64,000 nt of DNA, from NCBI RefSeq assembly GCF_036850765.1, contig NC_089490.1:274860482-274924481 (forward strand), read 5' to 3'. The translations under genes were made by a program, and so were the position numbers. The notes beneath the pieces were generated by a model. It saw nothing but the letters and a program-made list of their open reading frames with translations, was not told the DNA's origin and did not search any database. Source of the stretch: Saccopteryx bilineata (taxonomy: Eukaryota > Chordata > Mammalia > Chiroptera > Emballonuridae). Shown here in pieces: positions 33,101-44,886 of the stretch. Each line of letters begins with the position of its first letter. Positions within the stretch are counted from its first letter, which is position 1.

Positions 33101-33957
33101 TTTAAAGAGCATTTTATGAATTTGACTCCAATGGCAAGAGAAGTGAAGGCAAAAATTAATGAATGGGACTACATCAGACTAAGAAGTTTTTGCTCAGCAA
33201 GAGAAACTGATAACAAAATAAACAGACAGCCAACTAAATGCGAAATGATATTTTCAAACAACAGCTCAGATAAGGGCCTAATATCCAAAATATACAAAGA
33301 ACTCATAAAACTCAACAACAAACAAACAATCCAATAAAAAAATGGGAAGAGGATATGAATAGACACTTCTCCCAGGAAGAAATACAAATGGCCAACAGAT
33401 ATATGAAAAGATGCTCATCTTCTTTAGCTATTAGAAAAATGCAAATCAAAACGGCAATGAGATACCACCTCACACCTGTTCGATTAGCTGTTATTAGCAA
33501 GACAGGTAATAGCAAATGTTGGAGAGGCTGTGGAGAAAAAGGAACCTTCATACACTGTTGGTGGGACTGTAAAGTAGTACAACCATTATGGAAGACAGTA
33601 TGGTGGTTCCTCAAAAAACTGCAAATAGAACTACCTTATGACCCAGCAATCCCTCTACTGGGTATATATCCCCAAAACTCAGAAACATTGATACGTAAAG
33701 ACACATGCAGCCCCATGTTTATTGCAGCATTGTTCACAGTGGCCAGGACATGGAAACAACCAAAAAGCCCATCAATAGATGACTGGATAAAGAAGATGTG
33801 GCACATATACACTATGGAATACTACTCAGCCATAAGAAATGATGACATCGGAACATTTACAGCAAAATGGTGGGATCTTGATAACATGATACGAAGCGAA
33901 ATAAGTAAATCAGAAAAAAACAGGAACTGTATAATTCCATACGTAGGTGGGACATAA
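30149..33957 (+). pseudogene. Younger L1 ORF2 (endonuclease / reverse transcriptase), broken
   Basis: ORF2p nicks target DNA and reverse-transcribes L1 RNA there. The N-terminal endonuclease (30149-30900) is intact, with NVNGLN, the catalytic QETH, GDLNTPL and SDH. A 1-nt loss near 30941 shifts the frame. A small deletion near 31525 shifts it back. The RT fingers follow, then a TAG at 32150. The active-site FADD lies at about 32235. Stops fall at 32660 and 32690. A 4-nt loss near 33320 shifts the frame again. The C-terminal C-X3-C-X7-H-X4-C motif (CWRGC...HCWWDC) lies near 33517-33570. Full length would be about 1,270 residues, the normal L1 size. Confidence 0.93.
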
Positions 33958-34200
33958 TAGTGAAACTAAGAGACATTGATAAGAGTGTGGTGGTTACGGG
34001 GGGGAGGGGGGAATGGGTGAGGGAAAGGGGGAGGGGGAGGGGCACAGAGAGAACAAGATAGAGGGTGACGGAGGACAATCTGACTTTGGGTGGTGGGTAT
34101 GCAACATAATTGAACGACAAGATAACCTGGACTTGTTATCTGTGAATATATGTATCCTGATTTATTGATGTCACCCGATTAAAAAAATAAAAGTATAAAA
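33958..34200 (+). other. 3' UTR of the younger L1 with a G-rich purine tract
   Basis: The tract at 33996-34045 contains several runs of 4-7 G (GGGGGGGAGGGGGG, GGGGGAGGGGGAGGGG) and could form a G-quadruplex. G-rich 3' UTR tracts are a known feature of mammalian L1. 'tgatttattgatgtcacccg' and an A-rich tail follow. The truncated copies at 2478 and 6717 share this 3' end. Confidence 0.85.
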
Positions 34201-34610
34201 AAAAAACAACCCAAAGAGAACCCATAATCAAAATACCAAAGCTAAAGATGAAGAAAGAATACTAAAAGCTGCAAGAGAAAAACAGTCAGTCACCAATAAA
34301 GTAACCCCCATAAGGATGAAATTCAACTTCTCAACAGAAACACTTGAGGCCAGAAGGGAACGGCAAGAAATATTCAAAGTAATGCAGAACAAGAACCTAC
34401 AACCAAGACGTCTTTATCCATCAAGGCTATCATTTAAGATTGAAGGAGAAATAAAAAGCTTCCCAGACAAAACAAAACAAAACAAAACAAAACTCAAAGA
34501 ATTCATCATAACCAAACCAATGCTGCAAGAAATGTTAAGGGGCATGCTGTGGACAGAAGAAAGCAGGAAAAAAAAATTAGTAAAAGAGAAATTTAGATTT
34601 AAAGAAAAAA

Positions 34611-37600
34611 ATGGCAATAAACAAATACATATCAATAATAACCTTAAATGTAAATGGATTAAATGCTCCAATCGAAAGACATAGGGTAGCTAAATGTATA
34701 AGAAAACAAGACCTGTACATATATTATCTACAAGAAATACACCTCAGCACAGAAGATACATATAGACTGAAAGTAGAAGGATGGAAAAATTATTTCATGC
34801 AAATGGAAATTAAAATAAAGCTGGGATAGCAATACTTATATCTGACAAAATAGACTTTAAAACAAAGACTATAGTAAGGGATAAAGAAGGTCACTACATA
34901 ATGATAAAGGAAACAGGAAGAGATAACCATTATAAATATCTATGAACCTAATATAGGAGCACCTAAATATATAAAGCAGACTTTGATGGACGTAAAGGGC
35001 AAGATCAACAGTAATACTATAATAGTAGGAGATTTCAATACCCCACTAACATCGCTGGATAGATCTTCAAGAAAGAAAATTATAAAAGAAACAGCAGAAT
35101 TAAGGGACACACTAGATCAACTGGATTTAATAGATATCTTCAGAACCTTTCATCCTAAAGCAGCAGAATATACATTCTTTTCAAGTGCTCATGGTATTTT
35201 TTCTAGGATAGACCACATATTAGGGCATAAAACAAGTCTCAACAAATTTAAGAAGATTGAAATCATATCAAGCATCTTCTCTAACCACAATGGCATGAAA
35301 CTAGAAATCAACTACAATAGAAAAACTGAAAAACACTCAAACACTTGGAAACTAAATAGCATGTTATTAAATAATGAATGGGTCAAGAATGAGATTAAGG
35401 AACAAATCAAAAATTTCCTTGAAACAAATGAAAATGAGCATACAACAACTCAAAATCTATGAGACATAGCAAAAGCAGTCCTGACAGGGAAGTTCATAGC
35501 ATTACAGGCATACCTTAAGAAGCTAGAAATAGCTCAAATAAACAACTTAACTCTGCAACTAAAAGAACTAGAAAAAGAACAGTAAGTAAGCCCAGAAGAA
35601 ATAGAAGGAAGGAAATAATAAAGATTAGAATGGAAATAAATGACATAGAGATTAAAAAACAATACAGAGGATCAATGAAACCAAGAGCTGGTTCTTTGAA
35701 AAGGTAAACAAGATGGATGAACCCTTAGCCAGACCCACCAAGAAAAAAAGAGAGAGGACTCAAATAAATAAAATTAGAAACGAGAGTGGAGAAGAAATAA
35801 CTGACACAGCAGAAATACAGAGGATTGTAAGAAAATACTATGAAGAACTGTATGCCAAAAAATTAGACAACCTAGATGAAATGGAAAAATTTCTTAATGT
35901 AAAGCCAGTAGCCATGGCCACCATCACACCCACCTGGTCCATGCAGGTTCGCATTAGATTCGGAAAGATGGTAATGAAACAAAGGAGCCAATAACTGGTG
36001 GGCCATTAGCTTTAATCCTAGCTTGTACCCGGCAGGCAAGAAATACACACAATGGGAAAACATTTCCCTTTCCATTCAGGGCTCCCAAAGCCACTGACTT
36101 ATCCGAGTTTCCTAGAATCAAAGGTTTCTAGCTTACCAGCCTTATTCACCTCTGTTCCCCATCTCCCTCTCTCTGCAGAAACTCTGCATAAACTGGCTTC
36201 TCCCTCAGCGCTCTGCCATCTTGGCTGCTTCCTCTCTCCTCCACGTGGCCTTTCTCTGCTCTCCTCCAGCATGGGCTCCTCCTAGAATGTAATCACTCTT
36301 CTCCTGGAACAATATGATCTCTCTTCCTTTTAAAACCTTTAGGCCCAAAAGCCCTCCCCCAACACATATTAACATAATCATGCCCATCCCAAGCAAGAAG
36401 GGCAACTAATATTATCACCTGGGTGACAGGCTTCCACATGGGCAGCACCATCTTTAACAAAGTGAGCATAATATATTTTATCTGCCCAACACTTAAAAAA
36501 TATAATCTTTCAAAAATCAATCTGAAAGAATCAGAAAACCTAAACAGACCGATTGCAGCAAAGTGGCAGGATATAAAATTAATACTCAGAAATCACAGGC
36601 ATTTTTATACACCAACAATGATCTGTCTGAAAAAGAAATTAAGAAAACAATCCCCTTCACTATTGCAACAAAAAAAATTAAAGTACCTGGGAGTAAATTT
36701 AACCAAGGAGGTTAAAGACTTGTACTTGGAAAATTATAAAACATCAATAAAAGAAATTAAGGAAGATACGAAGAAGTGGAAGCATATACCGTGTTCATGT
36801 TTAAGAAAAATAAACATCATTAAAATGTCCATATTACCCAAAACAATTTATAAATTCAATGCAATTCCTATTAAAATACCAATGACATACTTCAAAAATA
36901 TAAAACAAATATTCCAAAAATTTATATGAAACCAAAGAAGAACACGAATAACCTCAGCAACCTTGAAAAAGAAGAATAAAGTGGGAGGTATCACACTTCC
37001 CGATATATAGTTATACTACAAGGCCATTGTACTCAAAACAGCTTGATACTGGCATAAGAACAGGCATATAGATCAATGGAACAGAACAGAGAACCCAGAA
37101 ATAAACCCGCACCTTTATGGACAATTGATATTTGACAAAGGAGGTAAGAGCATACAATGGAGTACAGACAGTCTCTTTAACAAATGGGGTTGGAAAAATT
37201 GGACAGCTACTTGCAAAAAAATGAAGCTAGACCTCAAACTTACACCATTCACAAAATTAAACTCAAAATGGATAAAAGACTTAAATGTAAGTCATAAAAG
37301 CATAAGCATCCTAGAGGAAAACATAGGGAATAAACTCTCCAACATCACGTGCAGCAATATATTTGCTGATTTATCTCCACGGACAAGTGAAATAAAAGAC
37401 AGAATAATCAAGTGGGACTATATCAAACTAAAAAGCTTTTGCACAGCTAATGACAATATGAACAAAATAAAAAGGCAAACCACACAATGGGAGAACATAT
37501 TCAACAATATGTCTGATAAGGGGTTAATAACCAAAATCTATAAAGAACTTGTAAAACTCAACACCAGGAAGACAAAAAATCCAATCAAAATGGGGCAAAA

Positions 37601-38038
37601 GAAATGAATAGACACTTCTACAAAGAGGACATACAGCTGGCCAATGGAGAGATAAAAAAAAAAAGTTCAACATTATTAGTCATTAGAGAAATGCCAATTA
37701 AAACCACAATGAGATATCACCTCACACCAGTCAGAATGGTGCTCATCAACAAAACAACACAGAATAAGTGCTGGCGAGGATGTGGAGAAAAGGGAACCCT
37801 CCTGCACTGCTGGTGGGAATGCAGACTGGTGCAACCACTGTGGAAAACAGTATGGAGATTCCTCAAAAAATTAAAAATAGATCTGCCTTTTGACTTAGCT
37901 ATCCCACTTTTAGGAATATATCCCAAGAACACCACATCAATGATTCAAAAGGAGAAATGCACCCCCATGTTTGTGGCAGCATTATTTACAATAACCAAGA
38001 TCTGGAAACAGTCCAAGTGTTTGTCAGTGGTTGAGTAG
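34611..38038 (+). pseudogene. Old L1 ORF2, broken and internally deleted
   Basis: It begins MAINKYIS with NVNGLN; the catalytic motif reads QEIH in place of QETH. A frameshift falls near 34825. GDFNTPL follows, and the usual SDH reads SNH (near 35280), so a catalytic Asp is lost. A TGA follows at 35461. The frame reaches EMEKFLN and the solo LTR at 35898. After it, [10 protein letters not shown] (near 36550) joins directly to sequence that normally follows the reverse transcriptase palm, so about 200 residues including the FADD motif are missing. The C-terminal domain (36590-38038), with one frameshift near 37600, keeps CWRGC...HCWWEC. Confidence 0.88.
35898..36491 (-). mobile_element. Solo LTR, ERVL-like, antisense, inside old L1 ORF2
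   Basis: The 594-bp LTR begins TGTAAAGCC and ends CCCAACA, so it has TG...CA ends, and a perfect 5-bp target duplication CTTAA (35893-35897 and 36492-36496). On the minus strand its 5' end TGTTGGGCAGATAA and 3' part (GGCTCC, CCGAATC, AATGCGAACC, TTTACA) match the solo LTR at 19271-19752. The poly(A) signal is ATTAAA, minus strand at 36011-36016. No internal viral genes remain; LTR-LTR recombination is the usual cause. Confidence 0.9.
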
Positions 38039-38444
38039 ATTAAAAAGTAGTGGTGCACATGCACAATGGAATACTACACAGCCATGAGGAAGAAGGAAAT
38101 TGTACCTTTTGAGACAACATGGATGGACCTGGAAACTATTATGTTAAGTGAAATAAACCAGGCAGAGAAAGAAAAATACCATATGACTTCACTCATTTGA
38201 GGAATCCAATGAACAATATGAACTGAGGAACGGAATAGATACAGAGGTGTGATCAAAGGGTCCAGAGGGAAAGCAGATAGAGGGAAAGGGGATGATAGGA
38301 TGGGATGAGAGAAGAAAAGCAAAACTAGGAAGAGGACATTGTAGGGAGCAGGGCAAGGGGGATGTGTGGGGCATATGGGTGGTGGGAGGTATTTGGGGGT
38401 ACACTAGAATCTATGTACACCTAATAAATTAAAATAAAATTTTA

Positions 38445-38800
38445 AAAATTGGCTTGATATAACATTTCAGTAGATTAACATAAAAAGGGCTCCCTGTGAG
38501 GAACTCCCAAAAAAGTGGTTTGAGGTAATAATCTTGTAGATTGACCCCTGTTAGAAAGCATATGCCAGAAAAGGTACTAAAGCTATGGGACCTCCTTGCT
38601 GTGGTAGTTGCCCAGACTCCAATGTTGAACATGGAGTGTTTCCACACTGCTCTGACCAAAGATAGCTGAGAGGAGCACACCGACAGGGGCCCCCTTAAGC
38701 TGTACCCAGGCACACCAAAAGGATTTGTGAGTAATAAACTGTGTGATTCTTGCAACTAACTTGTGTGTCTTTCCTCCAGAGGCAGTTGGTCTCGGTAGTG
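38445..38800 (+). mobile_element. Right part of the split LTR-like element
   Basis: After the L1 target duplication (38445-38462), tandem unit B continues to about 38510 and unit C begins at 38511. Further on come an LTR-like region and AATAAA within 'gagtaataaactgtgtgatt' (38731-38736) followed by a CT-rich stretch, as in an R/U5 region. Tandem repeats before a poly(A) signal are typical of retroviral LTRs. Neither true end is certain and no target duplication was found for it, so the class is inferred. Confidence 0.55.
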
Positions 38801-40114
38801 ATAAGTAGTATCCTCATGGCTGCCTCCAGAGTAGTCTTGAAGAGGCTGCCAGCCCTGCTGGTAAGCAGGAGTGTCCCACTGTGTGGGGAAGTAGAATCGG
38901 GGACACCTGATCAACACAGAGCTCAGGCTCTACTGGGACACTCCCTGAGCTCTACTACCATCCATCTCTCATGCATTTGACCTCAGCTCTTCCAGATGCT
39001 TTGACTATCATCCTGTCTAGAAGATGTAGATTTGTGGGATCCAATAAAAGTGACCTTATATCTCTACCAAAATAAAGACTGACAGCTCACTGAGAAAGGG
39101 GCAATGGACACAAATAAGCGAGTCACAAAAAAAGTAATGCAAATAGCCAGAAATCTCATTATCATTAGCATGCAAGAAAAGGAAATTTTAACAATACTTA
39201 ATATTGTCTACTCAGAAGATTAGTGAAACATACTTTCAGTCTGAATGAGGTGATAGAGAACCAAGGCTAGCAGCCATTGCTGGTGGAGATGAGAACTGCT
39301 ATGCACCCTTTGTCCCAGGAACCCCATTATTTAAAAATCTATCCATTACAATAAGATCACTAGAATATTAGATTATTTGTTAAAGCATTTGTTGAAACAT
39401 TTTTAGGGTATAAAAATGAAACTTGGAAAATAGTCTAGAAGTCCACTCACAGCTAAGATTTACTTAATAATCTTACTTTTATACTATGGGATGTCAGGTT
39501 GTTACCTGTTTCAACTGATACCAAGTTCTTCCTTATTTCTGAGAATACTATGCATTTTTGTAATAGGTTCCTGCTTTCTGTATTGTCTGCATTTCCTCAT
39601 TTTTCCCTCCCTCTGCTATCAAGTAGGTGGCTTTCTCTAAATCTCTTATTTTCACTGCTGGCTTACTGTGCCTGCAGCCCCTGAGGACAGAAGCCCCAGG
39701 TGAGCACCAAGGAGGAGGAGGCAGTGGCAGCATCCAGGTGTGGGCCCAGCTGGCTCAGCTGGGAGTCTCTGCTTCATCATCATGTTTCATAAATGTCCTT
39801 TTTTTCTTCTCTGCCCTCCATCCATATTTAGGGGCACAGTTATCTATTGTTACCTAATTTCTGAGTTGATGTGGGGTCTCTGACACAGAGTGTCTTGGGA
39901 AGGGACCCCTAATGCCAGCCTAGGTTTCACTGTACTGGGGTAGTTTTATTCATTAATCTGCTTTCCAGCTTCCAATACAATGTTCCTCTTATTTCTGTTT
40001 TCATCCTCTTCTTTTCTTATAGTTTATGCATTTAAACCCATAATTATCATTTAGGAGGACTTGGGAGGAAGCAGGTGAGCCTACGTGTTCAATCAGCCAT
40101 CCATCGCTGAAGGT
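38801..40114 (+). other. Mostly unassigned; possible very old L1 at 39080-39490
   Basis: 39080-39490 has the order of phrases of an L1 ORF2 end ('gggcaatggacacaaataag', 'tggtggagatgagaactgct', 'cccattatttaaaaatctat', 'ctagaagtccactcacagct') at high divergence. The rest, including the overlapping ORFs at 39499-39857, is unassigned. Confidence 0.35.
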
Positions 40115-40470
40115 TCTTGTCTTGGTTGGCTAGGACAGCCGTGACAAAATACCACAGACTGGCAACTTTAAACAACAGACTTTTATCTTCTCACAGTTCT
40201 GGAAGCTGGAAGTCCAAGATCAAGTTTTCAGCAGGGTTGTTTCTTCTGAGGCCTCTCTCCTTGGTTGCAGATGACTGCCTTCTCCTCATGTCCTCACATG
40301 GTCTTCTCTCTGAACATGTCTGTGTCTCAATCTCTTCTTGTAAGGACACCCGTCAGATTGATTTAAGACCCCACTCTAACATCCTCATTTGAATTAATCA
40401 CCTTTTCAAATGCCCTACATCAAACTTCAGTCACCTTTCAAGGAACCTGGAAGTAGGAAATCAACATATA
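40115..40470 (-). mobile_element. MLT1-family (ERVL-MaLR) LTR, antisense
   Basis: 'gacaaaataccacagactgg', 'ctcacagttctggaagctgg', 'aagtccaagatcaag', 'gaggcctctctccttgg' and 'cctcacatggtcttctctct' are in the order of the reverse complement of an MLT1 LTR. The 91-codon ORF at 40117-40392 is this LTR, not a gene. Confidence 0.75.
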
Positions 40471-42607
40471 GTTTTACGATGTATGAAACTTCTGTTTAGT
40501 GTTGTGTGTGTCTACATGTTCACTCAATTGAAATATATCATATATTCCTCATATGCAACTAGTGGCCAATGACAGCTGAGAAGCCCCTAGCCCAGATCAC
40601 ACCTGTCTCCTGCAGTACAAGCAGATGGGTCTGTGGCAGCCTAGCTCTGCTCCTGAGGCTGTGGGGTGGCAAAGAACTGACGGTCCTCAGCTGAAAGAAC
40701 CCGTCGGCTCAGCTTCCATTGATTCCTCTCTTCTTAATTAAAATCGTTATCACTGTCTTAATTATTTTATTTCTCCAAAGAATCATTTGAGTGAAAATTC
40801 AATAACATATTTTAGATTAAAGGATGCAGAATATATTTACAGGTAGAAGAAAAATTATGTTTTTGAAGCAAAGTCTAAACATGTGAAGATAATATATAAG
40901 TGATTATGGTGAAATTTTATTTTTCCAAACATTCTGACCTCATATTGATGATATTGAGCTCCAGCCAACCAATAATAATTGAGCTATTGGCGTGACAGCT
41001 CCCATGAGGTACTCACCTGGTGCCATGTGCTCACCATGCCTTACCACCTGTGTGCAGTGGGTTAGACCACAGGGTTGCAATACTGTGATCTCTGACTTCA
41101 AAACAGAAAACAGGGCTTAGAAAATCATGCCAACTGCTCCCCACGGCAGAGCTGGCCGAAGGCAGGAGGTGTACTCTGGCTCTTGATTTCTTGCTCTCCT
41201 GACTTTTGTATAATTTGTGCCCAGACATAATGACAATTCAGGGTCCTTGTTTATACTATGAATTTCAAGACAGCCACAGCAGAACATAAACTTGCTACAA
41301 GGCCCTTCCTAGCTCAGTTCTGTGTGAAGCTAGCTGCATCCCCACTGCCTACACACAGACGCCCGGATAGACCTTTGGGGTCTGCTAGACTTGCGGGGAG
41401 TGGACTGCATGGTTTCCCTCCAGGCTGCTCTGTGTACCAAGCTACAGCTCCTGTGTCCTGCCCCCTGCGCCATTCCTGGCTCTCAGTCATCTTGTCTCCA
41501 GAGAGAAGGGCACAGAGTATGCGTACCCTGGGCCCATATGCCACCTTTGTTGGCCACCCCAGCAGGCCAGGGCTCAGTCTCCACCTCCCCACCCCAGGAG
41601 CTATCTTTGCAGCTCACATGCTCTTCTGCGATGGAAAATTGGGAGTGAAATGCCTCTAAAGGGCTTTTTATTCTTTGGAGAAGAGAGGAAAACAAAACCT
41701 TTCTTGACTATTTTGGAAAGTAGGGTTTTTTTTGTGTGTATATTTAAATGAGGGATATTTTACTTTTGCTGTTTGGACTTCTGAAAAACAGACGGAACCA
41801 AGAAAACATTTTTAAGTCTTACTGTAAGGCTTGGTCTTAGAATTCAGTCTATTTTTATGCTGCTCTCTTTGTATTCAGTGCGACTTAATGGAGTAAAGTT
41901 TATTCCAGAAAGATGAGTTTTATTCTCGTCTCTGTTTCTTTCATTTTGTTCCAGATCGGACTCTGACAGCCTCTGTTCTTCCCACATGCCTGCGGTTTCT
42001 GACTCACGCTGAGCACATACAGTCGGCACAAAAATGTAATTAGTTTTCAGAGTGTTTCAGGTTGTCAAGGCAGCAGACAATACGTTTCTCACTGAGCCAG
42101 GGCCCCGAGATTCTGAGATTCCTGTCACAAATAAAGAAGGTGAGGCTTTTGACGTCAAGGGCCTTTCTCAGGCATCTACGGAGGTGGTCTCACAGAAGTC
42201 TTGGAGGACCTGCTAGGGGTGGGAGTGGGAGGGATGACAAAGACAAGACAGTGAGTGGGTGATGCTCGCTTCAAGCAAAAAAATATTATATCTCAATTTT
42301 ATTATTTATCTGGTGGAGCTCAAGTATTCCATTCAGATTAAAGTGGAAAACATAATATCTTGATCCAGAATTTCTAAACCAACATTATAAAAAGTAACAC
42401 AACTATACCTTTTGAAACCTTCCTTATATTTCAAATTTTCTGTAAGAGATTAAAGGAGCAAGAAAATTCAAGAGAAAACATAATAAACATATAAATATTT
42501 TACCAAGAAAAAAAATAAGCAGAAGAAAAATCTGGCTAAGTCATTTGTGTTGCTGAGAAACTAAGTTGAATTTATCATGTTTATTTCCCAAAGATTGAAT
42601 AAGAACT
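40471..42607. other. Repeat-poor stretch, no gene recognised
   Basis: Overlapping ORFs at 41258-41695 (133, 92, 85 and 70 codons, both strands) lie in a GC-richer patch and have no recognisable domain. I see no splice-flanked exon. Confidence 0.4.
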
Positions 42608-42790
42608 ATTTTCTCTCTCTGGCTGGGTAGTTCAGTTGGTTAGAGCATCATCCTGATATTCCAAGGTTGTGAGTTTGATTCCAGGTCAGGGTACATACAA
42701 GAGTCAACCAATGAACACATAACTAAGTGGAACAACAACTCAATGTTTCTTTTCTCTCTCTCTTTTTTCCTCTTTTTCTAAACTCAATTT
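42608..42790 (+). mobile_element. Classical VES-type bat SINE
   Basis: The tRNA-like head has 'agttcagttggttagagcat' (A box) and 'gagtttgattccaggtcagg' (B box), then 'gagtcaaccaatgaacacat', 'aactaagtggaacaacaact' and a CT-rich end. This is the order of the VES SINE shared by many bat families. More diverged than the other two types here, so older. I found no clear target duplication. Confidence 0.75.
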
Positions 42791-43227
42791 AAAAGATTTT
42801 TGAAAAGCATTATTTTCTGCATTATGCTTGTAGAGTTTTTATAAGAATGTTTTAATTTGCCTGTTGGGTTTTCATCTGAATACGCAAATTAACTTAGGTT
42901 TTTAGAATATGGGACTGATTTAGGTAACAGCTGGAAGTGGCAACATTTCTTTTTAAAGTATTTGAATCAAAGAAATCAGATGATCTTGAATACCTACCAC
43001 ATTATCCCACAGTGAGTTGGATTCTAGATTTCCAAGTAAGTTGCGCTAAGGTTGGGCATTACCCAAGTAAGAAGGGAAACAAGTGCATTACAGCCAGTGC
43101 AGTATAGATGCTTTATTTCTAAAGGCTATTGCTTGGATTTATAGCCTTTATAACAAACATTATAATTTTTATTATTATGTAAATTTAACTTTCTTTTCTA
43201 ACTTATCTAATTACTGTCAAAGCTCTT

Positions 43228-43620
43228 TTTTTCTTTTTGACAGAGACACAGAGAGAGAGCCAGAGAGAAGGAGGACAGATAGGAACAGACAGACAGGAAG
43301 GGATAGAGATGAGAAGCATGAATTCTTCGTTGTGGTACCTTAATTGTTCATTGATTGCTTTCTCTTATGTGCCTTGACTGGGGAGCTATAGCAGAGCGAG
43401 TGACCCCTTGCTCAAGTCAGTGACCTTATGCACAAGCCAGCTACCTTGGGCTTCAAGCCAGTGACTTTTGAGCTCCAGCCAATGACCATGAGGTCATGTC
43501 TATGATCCCACGCTCAAGCTGGTGAACCCCACGCTCAAGCTGTCAACCTCAGTGTTTCAAACCTGGGTTCTCCATGTTCCAGTCCGATGCTCTATCCACT
43601 GCACCACTACCTGGTCAGGC
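43228..43620 (-). mobile_element. tRNA-derived bat SINE, GCAGTGGATAGAGC type, antisense
   Basis: A T-rich tail lies at 43228, then 'cagagacacagagagagagc', 'ttcattgattgctttctctt', degenerate 'caagccagtgacc' repeats, and the head ending 'ctctatccactgcaccacta' and CCTGGTCAGGC. Imperfect target duplication: TGTCAAAGCTCTT (43215-43227) and TGTCAAAACCTTCTT (43621-43635). Confidence 0.9.
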
Positions 43621-43635
43621 TGTCAAAACCTTCTT

Positions 43636-44624
43636 GGGGGAAAAAAGAACCTCACCAATTATCAAAGTGTGTACAAGTGAAAGTCAATGTCATACACATC
43701 GGTGACAGGATGCTTGCCATAGACAAGGTCTATGTTAATCTTGACTAGTGTTTTAAGAGTACCCTTTGTTAAACTTATTTAAATTTAAATTTACTTGTAT
43801 GTATAACATTTCAAAGCATGAGTATATTTTCTCATTGGATCTTCAAGCCTAGCTGGTGGCTAGGTCAAGATCATCCCCATTTGATGGAAATGGAAAATAA
43901 ATGTTGATCAATAAGAGTTCTTTGTTCTTACTTTTAAGTGTAGTATACCCCTTTATACTTTTCCAAAAATTAAAACAGAGAAAATTTTAAGTTGATAAGC
44001 ATGAAACTTTGCCATAACAGAATGGGAATATACCAAAGTATCCCCAGCTAGGGAGCAGATCTCCCAGGGCTGTGTTAGGGTCACCTCTTTTCTACCATCT
44101 TCTGGTCCACCTGACAGCTGCTGCAGCTTTCAGGACAATGAGCACCACATTCACAAGCTCCTCTTATTCATCCTCAGTGTATTATAGTCACTAGTCCTGG
44201 AACCAACCCTGAATTGTTTTATGTTTTCTCTTTCTCTCCACTCCCGCCCCCTCACACCCAATGACTGCTCTCTCGCCTCTGGCTGACTCCCACAACCAGG
44301 TCTTTGCACCAGAGTCCAAAGTTTTCCAAAGGGATTCTTTGACTCTGTGCCTCATGGCAAACTAATCTGCAGATGACAGTCTCACATTTGTTGGTTCTTA
44401 AACTTGTCTTTTCTTATACCAAGATCCTATTTAAAGTATTCTCAATTGCTCCTTGCTGGCCTTTTGTTGTAGAAAGTTTAACTCACATGGCTTTTCTTTA
44501 AGGTCTTCTGAAATCCTCCTCCACATCACTGCTTGAGACTATCCTTGATTATCTGAACGGGCTATAAATGTAATCACAAAGTTAATTATACAAAAAGCAA
44601 GAGGTCAGTGGGGGAACCACTAAT
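43636..44624. other. No gene; possible old repeat pieces
   Basis: A MIR-like stretch around 43820-43890 ('ttctcattggatcttcaagc', 'atccccatttgatgg') is too weak to call separately. The rest is unassigned. Confidence 0.35.
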
Positions 44625-44886
44625 GATGAACAATGGAGGCTGAGATGGAAATGATGCAGCCAGGAGTCTAAAAATACAGGCAGCATCTAGAAGCTAGATA
44701 AAGCAAAGACTAGATTCCCCCTGGAACCTCCAGAAAGATCCAGTCTTGCTCACACACCTTGATTTTAGCACTTTAAGGCTCATGTTGAACTTCTGACCTC
44801 CATAACTGTAAGGTAATAAATGTGTGTTGCTTTCAGCCACTAAGTTTGTAGTGATTTGTTATAGCAGCAACAGGATACTAATATAG
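44625..44886 (+). mobile_element. MLT1-family LTR, 3' part
   Basis: 'gcatctagaagctagataaa', 'tagattccccctggaacctc', 'acttctgacctccataactg', 'taaggtaataaatgtgtgtt' (poly(A) signal AATAAA at 44815-44820) and 'gccactaagtttgtagtgat', ending 'caacaggatactaatata', follow the MLT1 3' half in order. Confidence 0.8.

Larger units (their letters stand above)
26432..34200 (+). mobile_element. Full-length younger L1 (7.77 kb), inactivated
   Basis: The element has target duplications AAAAAATAACCCA (26419-26431) and AAAAAACAACCCA (34201-34213), one mismatch in 13. TT stands just before the first copy, the expected TT/AAAA endonuclease site. Order: 2.4-kb 5' UTR (26432-28826), ORF1 (28827-29822), 326-nt inter-ORF region, ORF2 (30149-33957), 3' UTR (33958-34200) with a G-rich purine tract and an A-rich tail. 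It lies in the same orientation as the old L1 it split. ORF1 has one nonsense codon, and ORF2 has several frameshifts and stops, so it cannot move on its own. Confidence 0.95.
25925..34610 (+). pseudogene. Old L1 ORF1 (RNA-binding nucleic-acid chaperone), broken
   Basis: ORF1p forms coiled-coil trimers that coat L1 RNA in cytoplasmic particles. Here the N-terminal coiled-coil part (25925-26155) ends in an in-frame TGA. The same frame continues to 26431 with the RRM start (TQIIGVPEGEEKEQ) and NFPKLMQE. The younger L1 then interrupts it. It resumes at 34214 with the C-terminal domain, including ILKAAREK, FSTETLEARRE and LYPSRLSFKIEGEIK. The end lies near 34600. A run of repeated AAAAC around 34470-34490 adds KQNKTK. 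Non-functional. Confidence 0.85.
24702..38444 (+). mobile_element. Old near-full-length L1 holding a younger L1 and a solo LTR
   Basis: This element covers 13.7 kb including its own insertions, about 5.4 kb without them. It has a target duplication of about 18 bp with a few changes: AAAAGTGGCTTGATGTCA (24684-24701) and AAAATTGGCTTGATATAA (38445-38462). TT precedes it, as expected for L1 endonuclease. The 5' UTR with GC-rich start runs 24702-25924, ORF1 remnant from 25925, ORF2 remnant from 34611, and 3' UTR 38039-38444 ending 'taataaattaaaataaaatt'. Both ORFs are broken and the central reverse transcriptase region is deleted. Confidence 0.9.

Noticed and set aside
41258..41695. 133-codon ORF with three overlapping ORFs on both strands
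   Set aside because: Both strands are open in a GC-richer patch, there is no recognisable domain and no supported splice sites.
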